A DNA stretch of 64,000 nucleotides, from NCBI GenBank assembly GCA_034770075.1, contig CM068380.1:28830005-28894004 (forward strand), written 5' to 3'. Both the position numbers and the translations under genes were made by a program. This document shows positions 57,767-64,000 of the stretch, piece after piece. The notes below the pieces were generated by a model. It ran no database searches. It was not told the origin of the DNA and saw only the letters and a list, made by a program, of their open reading frames with translations. This stretch comes from Aralia elata (lineage: Eukaryota > Streptophyta > Magnoliopsida > Apiales > Araliaceae). How positions within the stretch are numbered: position 1 is the stretch's first letter; every line of letters begins with the position of its first letter.

Positions 57767-57828
57767 CTAAGCAGGATCGAATAGAAGGGTCCGGAAAAGA
57801 TAAGGGCAAAGGAAAGTCGAATGAATAG
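57767..57828 (+). other. Putative LTR micro-exon, LTR V
   Basis: After ATGTTTTCAG, two bases and 20 codons to TAG, ending GSGKDKGKGKSNE. The upstream hairpin is weak here. Confidence 0.5.
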
Positions 57829-58952
57829 TCAGAGTTAGCTATTTGTAATAGATAGACTTTTATTTTACAAATACAATATTTATCATATAATAAAAATATT
57901 AAAGGTCTTCGTACCTGGGATAAATACCTCTGATGTAATAATTACTGTTGGTTTAATAGTAAGTAGCTTAAATGAATAGTATCGTGGAGCACCGAATACG
58001 GGTTTCAAGTACCCGGATTTGGGGGCGTTACAAAATTGTAGAGTTAAATAGTAAGCAGCAGATCAGGCAGGTTCCTAACTTACATAACTTCATATATTGT
58101 GCAAGTTCTGTATGTTGTTACAAGCTTCGAATTATTGTTTTATAATCATATTGAGCAAGTTTCAGTAATTTATACAACCTTAAATGTTGTGCAAATTTTC
58201 TGTTATGGAAAAAAAACTAAATACTATAATCTATATACGTTGAGCACATATCCAACTTGTACTCTTCTTAATCGTACAAGTAGATTAAATGTCAGAATGA
58301 TTCATGTATTGCAAAGATCATGGTTTAAACTCTAAAGTTTGATGTAAATCATAATCGTATATTTGGGTAATTCTTGTATCTTGTTGCGAATCTTGAAAAT
58401 GTTGAGAAGAATGTCTATGCCACTTGGATCGGCTAGACTGAGTTTGATGAAATAGAAAGTTGTCCAAACCTGTTAATTTGGTGCGGACCTCCATAATCTG
58501 CTGAGATGAACAACCCTCATAGAATGGGCATTATTTAACGTCGAAAAACCGACATGCGCGCATATAGCAAGTAAGATTTATGCATAACACCAGGGTACCT
58601 TAGGTTGATCACCTATTGTACTTGATTATTGGGTTAGCAGATGGATTTCTGGTAATTCTAGAAGAAGTTCAAAGCCATGGTTGCTATTCAGTGTTGAATA
58701 TTTCTTTAATTGGAGAAATCTTGAAAAACTTTGATCATTCAAGAACTATTCAGTCCTTAGTGGCTTATTTTTCTTTAATGTGATAATGATTTGATGAAAG
58801 ATTATTGAATTCCAAACTCGTTCGCAACATTCATATGCAAGTCCCTGATATGTTCTTTGCTAAGTTATGAACCTTACCCTTATAATACATTTTAATTACG
58901 ATATACTTGCTGAGCAAACTTGTTGCTCACTCTTGCTTCCCTTACATTTCAG

Positions 58953-59014
58953 TTAAGTTTGAACGTGGTAGTAGGTCAAGGAAGGATAAGGGCAAAGAGA
59001 AAGCTACAGAATAA
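58953..59014 (+). other. Putative LTR micro-exon, LTR Q
   Basis: After CCCTTACATTTCAG, two bases and 20 codons to TAA, ending SRKDKGKEKATE. A perfect TGAGCAA-ACTTG-TTGCTCA hairpin precedes it. Confidence 0.55.
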
Positions 59015-59247
59015 TCATGTCCTGTAATGATTAAGATGTTGCTTTTGATATGTATTAAGATTAGAATGATATGTTTAGTTGGATTATGAAATGTTTAACG
59101 GTTTCGAGACTTGGGACAGGAATGTTTATAATATATCATTATAAATATTTCTTTTAGTTTTTCGCTGTGAGTTATAATATGATGTATGAGCTTAGTACGT
59201 GAAACACCAAATTCGAGATATAGGTATCTGAATTTGGGGGTGTCACA

Positions 59248-59509
59248 ATATTCATAACGTATTCCATGTGTCAGTGTTACAACCATAAAAGCTGGATTAT
59301 AAACATGTTATAGAATATGAGCCAATCCAAATTGAGAAAGATTTAACGTACGAGGAAATTCCTATACAAATAATTGATAGGAAGGAACAAGTATTAAGGA
59401 AAAAGTAATATCTTCTATAAAAGCTGTATGGAGGAACCACAACGCTGAAGAAGCTATGTGGGAACTCGAAGAGTTAATGAAAAAGAATTATTCCCATCTT
59501 TTTTTGTAA
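59248..59509 (+). pseudogene. Element U integrase C-terminus and chromodomain remnant
   Basis: Homologous to 28030-28350 of C: IHNVFHVSVLQP, DYKHVIEYEPIQIE, IPIQIIDRKEQVLRKK, then after a one-base shift AVWRNHNAEEAMWELEE. A TAA follows LQP and another lies at the shift. The upstream part was cut off by Q. Confidence 0.85.
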
Positions 59510-60046
59510 ACCTCTAATAATAATTCCGGAGACAGAATCCTTATAAGGGGAGAAGAATGTAACAAATGTGTTAACCGATAGCATTGTAAATAGGGATTAT
59601 GTATAAATATTAATGAAATGAAGTTTATTTGTGATATACTTAGTGTGCATATTATGAATGAATAAGTATATGTATGGTATATGTGATATGGTTATTAAAT
59701 ACTTTGTAAATCGAGCAATAAAAATTTTCAAACCGATTAGGGCTAATCGAGCTAAGAAATGTGCGGAACAAAAAGGAAAGTCAAGAGATAAAAATTTATC
59801 GAGTTAAGCTTGTGTTATTGACTAACTAAGCTTGAAATGATAGCCTGGTGTGGCAATAGATGATGACTTGGACTAATTAAGCTAACAAGATAGTAAATTT
59901 TGATTAAAGGTCGAAAAAAGGTTAATTAAATAACCTAAACGACAAACCCTAGCGCATCGGAAAGTCCAAGAGAAGGATTATTTATGTAACAGACGATTTA
60001 ATTGCGTTGTGATTCTGGGGACAGAATCCTTTTAAGGAGGAAAAGA
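59510..60046 (+). other. Element U 3' region with two pre-LTR boxes 430 bp apart
   Basis: Box 1 (CGGAGACAGAATCC and purine run, 59524-59557) is followed by TGTAAC. Box 2 (GATTCTGGGGACAGAATC hairpin 60011-60028, purine run to 60046) precedes the LTR. The 427 bases between two TGTAAC copies (59558 and 59985) have no match in B/C, where the boxes are only about 30 bases apart. No gene seen. Confidence 0.75.
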
Positions 60047-62016
60047 TGTAACGAATGCAATTTTTGTGATTGAATAAAAATATTTATTGAATTATATAAA
60101 TATTTTTATTAATTTATTGAGCTAAATAAATAATTTATTAAGTTATTGTGAAATGGGTATATGTTAAGTTTAATAATGTTAAATGTTATTTGAATGCGAT
60201 TTGTTATGTCTATTCTAATTTAATTTAATAATTAAATTAGATGACAAAAAGGTTTATTTGAATAAATAATTTATTTGAATAATATAATTCATTTGGTGTT
60301 ATTGTTATTGATTAAATAAATGAGAAGTGTTTAATTCAGTTTTACCAAACAAGGCCCTATGACCTTTGTTTGGAAATAATGGGTTATTTTAATTGTGTTT
60401 TACCAAACAAGGCCTTATGACCTTTAGTTAGAATAATGAGTTATTTTTAAATCAGTTTGCCAAACAATCCTTATGGCTTTTTGAATTTTGTAACTGATGA
60501 GTTAATAAGGAATACGTTATTATTTTTTTAAAGTTATCAGTTTTTATTCTTTATTCCATCAGTTTATTTTTTTTAAAAGTCACGTCAGTTAAAAAAAGAA
60601 GAAGAGAAGAACAGAGTATTGAGAGAGAGTGTGCAGAGCTTTGAGAATTGAGAGAAAAGAGAGAAGTTGAGGAGAAGAACTTGGAGATTGGAGAGGAGAA
60701 TTCCAAAACCAAAGGAGTATTAACCAAGTTTTCTTTAGTAATAGAAGGTATAATTTTTCACTGTATTTTAGTTCTCTGTATAAAATCTATTGGTTTAAAA
60801 TATGAATTTCTTAGTAGTAAATATGTTTTAGATGATTATATGATGATTATATGATGATTATAAGTTAAATTGAAGGTGTTAATTTATGAATGTATGTTTA
60901 GAATTGAGTTTTGGTTTTCACAGAGTTTTATTTCATGTATAGTATATATATATATAAAATTGATGTTTAATTTGATTATTAATTGGTTAATTAATAATTG
61001 TTTATGATTATATGATGAAAAACAAGAATAATGCAAGAAGAATGGTTTTAATTGGTTGAAAAATGAATTTACAGAGCTTGATTTCATGAAAATGGTCAAA
61101 ACTTGAATAAATTGTTTAACAGAGAATTTTGGGTTTGTAATTGATTGATTATGTGTTTTATAATGTTTAGATTGGTTAGAAACATGTTGGGTAATTGTTT
61201 CTAGCATATTTGATGTCCGGGTAAGTTTGGATGGTAGAATTCAGAAAATTTTGGCCAAATTTGGTCTAAGTTTTCACTGGTTCGCGAACTGTAGAAGGTG
61301 TCAGTCGCGTCTACTGCCCCGGAGGTAGAAAATGAGCTAGCAATATCGCCCCGGCGGCCTTGTCGCCCCCGCGGCATATTTGAACTATGTTTGTCGCCTC
61401 GGCGACAGACTCGCCCCGGCGACGGTTTCGTTAAGAATTTCACCGCCCCGGCGGTGGAACAGTAATTAAAAAAAAAATTATTAATTAATTTAAAATTTAT
61501 TTATTATGTTGCTATATGCATGTTTAAAACCTGCATTGAGGTAATAAATGACCAAGGAGATACCACGAGGGTAGTTAGCATATATTTGTGGAATATTAAA
61601 TGTCAATCGAGATGGTACAATAAAATAGGAGAAGAACGAGACTTAAATGTATATAAATTTGTAACTAATTATCGTTATCGTTTTGTAATCAAAATGTATA
61701 GGGTGATTAAGGGACGTGCAAGTTCCTTATCTCAATTTATTACTTTTACGTTGAGCAAATTTTCCTCCCTTAAACTTGAAAATTATTTTTAGCAAGTTAT
61801 TTCTTCCTTAAACTTGTTACTTTTATTTTAGCAAGTTTATTTCCTTGAGCAAGTTAATTAACCTTAGCTTATTGTTATTCAAGCAAGGTTGATACCATGT
61901 TGAGTAATTATTATTTTTTTAGTTATTATATATTCGATCATTGATTGTCATTTAAATTCCGATTAGACACTTGGTTGTTTGACTTTATTGATGAATTCGA
62001 CTAGCAAACGATATTA
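60047..62016 (+). repeat. Element U 3' LTR, 3'-truncated
   Basis: Starts TGTAACGAATGC as in A, with GA-rich leader (60590-60700), donor-like AATAGAAG|GTATAA (exon end 60747), palindrome array (61311-61456) and CAAGTTT repeats (about 61790-61890). The match to LTR A stops at about 62009, after GACTAGCAAAC. The last 750 bases, including the micro-exon, are absent. The ORF at 60648-60854 begins at TTG in the leader and is not credible. Confidence 0.85.
61311..61456 (+). repeat. Palindrome array, LTR U, with varied arms
   Basis: Units CTACTGCCCCGGAGGTAG, TCGCCCCGGCGG, GTCGCCTCGGCGAC, TCGCCCCGGCGA and CACCGCCCCGGCGGTG. The outer arms are different in each (CTAC/GTAG, GTC/GAC, CACC/GGTG), yet most are self-complementary. 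Confidence 0.9.
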
Positions 62017-62576
62017 TGTCTGATCATAGGTAGCAATTGATAGTATCTGATTGTGGACAAGCTTTTGGATATTATTAAGATTATTAGAAGGCAAGTTAAA
62101 TAATTCCTGATTGTGCAATTGTTGCTTGGAATAACCTAATTCTCTCATTCTTTATGCTGCTGTTATATTAAATCTAGACTGATAGTTCTAGGTTATATGA
62201 TAGTTAGAGTCTCTTGAGGCGATTGTCATATTAGATTTACACATAAGGAGAATTGGGGATAATTAGCGATTGTGGTTATCTAGGGTTATTAGTCTCATTG
62301 AAGGATAAATATTGTTAAACTTGATTTTCCCATAATTGTGATAAGGTGATACTGAACTGAAGAACTGAAGCTTTTTATTCATTGATCATTCTTAATTACT
62401 TTTGTTAGTTTAGTGAATCAAACTCAAAAACCCCTCATTAATAGAAATAATTGGAATGCTAGAATAAGTAAAAGATTAATTCACTTCTCTGTGGGATCGA
62501 TCCTTGCTTGTCATTATACTAAGTTTTGTGCTAGTAGAGTGTTAGTAAGGTATTAATTTTGGAGTGTAAAATGACA
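62017..62576 (+). repeat. Element T 5' LTR (Athila-like), start uncertain
   Basis: The end is set by the PBS. It carries GTGGGATCGATCCTTG, matching the LTR end of D (GTGGGATCGATAC), and finishes AAAATGACA. The start at about 62017 (TGTCTGATC) is only where similarity to LTR U ends. No target duplication found. Confidence 0.55.
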
Positions 62577-62588
62577 GCTCCCAAATTT

Positions 62589-62606
62589 TGGCGCCGTTGC
62601 CGGGGA
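62589..62606 (+). other. Element T primer-binding site
   Basis: TGGCGCCGTTGCCGGGGA, identical to that of D; Athila-type tRNA-Asp PBS. Confidence 0.93.
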
Positions 62607-62671
62607 AATGTTATTTATCTTTATTTATTCTTCATTTTATTTTATTTTATTTTTGTTCATTATTGTAGTTT

Positions 62672-64000
62672 ATGACACGATCCTCTCAATCCGGTGATTT
62701 GAATTTTGATCCAGAAATTGAGAAAACTGCACGCAGGCTAAGGAAAGAAGCTCGTCAAGCTCGAGGCATCACTGCAGAGTCAGACGAAATCCATCACATC
62801 ACCGGGACTCAACATAGCACTTGAGTTACTGTCAAATACATCATCCACCGATTCAGAGAAGGAAGAAGAAATGGCTGGTGCCAAATAACAACAGAAACAC
62901 TCAAAGAATTAGCCACTCCCAATCTTAATCAACAAACCCTTGTGCATTGAATATCCTACTTTAACTGCTGCTTTTGAACTTAAAATCGGGGACTAATTCA
63001 TCTTTTGCCTACTTTTCGTGGTCTCACAGGTGAAGATCCATACAAGCACTTGAAGGAATTCCATGTGGTGTGTTTCCAACCATGAAGCCACATGGAATAA
63101 TAGAGGATCAAATCAAGCTAAGGGCATTTCCATTCTCACTGGGAGATCTAGCGAAGGACTGGCTGTACTATCTTCCTTCAGGGTCAATACAGTCATGGAA
63201 TGACATGAAAAGGCTTGTTCTTGGAGAAGTACTTTCCTGCTTCAAGAGTTGCCAATATCAAAAAGGAGATATGCGCCATTTCGACAGTTCAACGGAGAGA
63301 CACTGTATGAGTATTGGGAAAGATTTAAAAAACTGTGTTCCAGTTGTTTCCTCCCCATCAAATAGACGATCAACACCTGATTCAGTACTTTTATGAGGGA
63401 TTATTACCAATGGATCGGGAGTATGATCGATGCTGCCAGTAGAGGAGCACTAGTAGATAAGACACCGGAGGCTGCAAGGACTCTAATTGCACATATGGCT
63501 GCTAATTCTCAGCAGTTTGGGACAAGGAATATCCATTCACCTGCAAGAGTGAATGAGTTGCCCTCGAGCAACCTTGATCAACAAATTTCTGATCTTACTG
63601 TGCTGGTTTAACAACAGGCTACAGGAAATACACCAGCCAGCAAAAGTTTTGTGGGATTTGCTTTAATGACTGGTTCATAGTACCGATTCTTGTCCGACAT
63701 TGCAAGAGGATGAAACCGCACAGCAAGCTAATGCAGTGGGAAATTTATCAAGCCACAACCGCTAGCGGAAGTATGACCCATATTCAAATACTTACAATCC
63801 AGGATGGAGGGATCACCCTAACCTTAGTTATGGAGGACATAGGCCACCAGCGCCAAAGCATGTATCCGGTTAGACAACAAGGGTTCCCACAAGGCTCTCA
63901 ACCAACTCAACCTCAATATCAACCTAGACAGGCAGCTCCTGCAAATCTTGGAACATCTTTGGAAGACATGTTCAAGGCATTCATGACACAAACACAGCAG
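62672..64000 (+). pseudogene. Element T gag (Athila-like), broken, running off the window
   Basis: The ATG at 62672 opens 50 codons (MTRSSQSGD) to a TGA at 62822. Downstream, Athila gag blocks are scattered over three frames: FRGLTGEDPYKHLKEFHVVC (about 63010), IKLRAFPFSLGDLAKDWLYY (63110), LIQYFYEGLLPMD (63370) and MIDAASRGALVDKTPEAART (63420). The window ends in a glutamine- and proline-rich spacer. At least four frameshifts or stops make it a pseudogene. The gag is a different Athila subfamily from that of D. Confidence 0.85.

Larger units (their letters stand above)
55302..58032 (+). repeat. Solo LTR V (2731 bp)
   Basis: Starts TGTAGCGATTTCG and ends GGGGGCGTTACA. Flanks AAATC (55297-55301) and AAATT (58033-58037) are a target duplication with one mismatch. 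Same family as N. Donor-like AAGCAAG|GTAATG ends at 56199. The ORF at 57396-57587 shows no family resemblance. Confidence 0.85.
54941..59247 (+). repeat. LTR Q, interrupted by V
   Basis: The visible parts are 54941-55301 and 58033-59247. The right part has CAAGTTT repeats, the GGCTAGACTGAG block, a hairpin, a micro-exon and the LTR end TTGGGGGTGTCACA. The left part joins it smoothly across V but carries no strong landmark. Q interrupts the integrase end of U; ATATT follows it. Its own start lies left of P and is not visible. Confidence 0.65.

Noticed and set aside
59558..59984. A separate retroelement LTR starting TGTAACAAATG
   Set aside because: It has no LTR end (GGGGTGTCACA) and is bounded by two pre-LTR boxes that also occur together in B and C, so it is better read as part of U; reported only as a possible remnant.
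60648..60854. 68-codon ORF at the leader of LTR U (MREKREVEEKNLE)
   Set aside because: The first codon is TTG, and the frame runs across the donor-like site into AT-rich sequence; no sign of a real protein.

Overview
The window is plant nuclear DNA made almost entirely of nested LTR retrotransposons. I see no host gene, tRNA, rRNA or CRISPR array. Two Ty3/gypsy lineages are present. One is a Tekay/Del-like chromovirus (initiator-Met PBS, 2.7-3.3 kb LTRs starting TGTAACG and ending in GGGGGYGTCACA, chromodomain at the end of integrase). The other is Athila (PBS TGGCGCCGTTGCCGGGGA, typical gag/protease/RT and a 3' accessory ORF). Many old nested copies suggest a large, repeat-rich flowering-plant genome; the species cannot be read from the sequence.

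Layout, with element letters used throughout. Left side, plus strand: A (1-5084, pol end and 3' LTR) sits in LTR M (5085-7945), which sits in LTR N (7946-10213), which sits in minus-strand LTR O (10214-10707, resuming 49137-50549). Inside O is the solo LTR S1 (10708-13171 and 48431-49131; TSD TACAA). Inside S1 is Athila element D (13172-48425, minus; TSD TATAG). D carries two insertions. One is a 20.2-kb Tekay tandem, LTR-B-LTR-C-LTR (16458-36635; one TSD, AAGAG, outside all three LTRs), which splits D's accessory ORF. The other is a solo LTR, S2 (44328-47660; TSD ATATT), in D's 5' LTR. Right side: O lies in the 5' leader of element P (50550-54940, minus), P lies in LTR Q (54941-59247, plus), and Q also holds solo LTR V (55302-58032). 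Q interrupts the integrase end of element U (59248-62016), which abuts Athila-like element T (62017 to the window end). Up to seven insertion layers are stacked.

Coding content is retroelement only, and every gag-pol frame is broken by nonsense codons or frameshifts. The longest open frames are in C (gag-protease 559 codons, RT-RNase H-integrase 578 codons). B and C also carry an extra ORF ahead of gag for an acidic coiled-coil protein of 273-277 residues, intact in C.

The most unusual feature is an architecture shared by many of the Tekay-type LTRs although their sequences have diverged. It consists of a purine-rich leader ending in a possible splice donor, an array of GC-rich palindromes whose arms change in a paired way, degenerate CAAGTTTCC repeats, a hairpin, a splice-acceptor-like tract, and a 16-20 codon reading frame ending in a KGKGK/KGKEK tail and a stop. 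That small frame keeps the same phase in nine distinct LTR versions, varies in length only by multiples of three, and differs mostly at synonymous sites between related copies. The palindrome GGCGCAGCTGCGCC also occurs in the Athila LTRs, in an Athila non-coding segment and inside Athila coding sequence.
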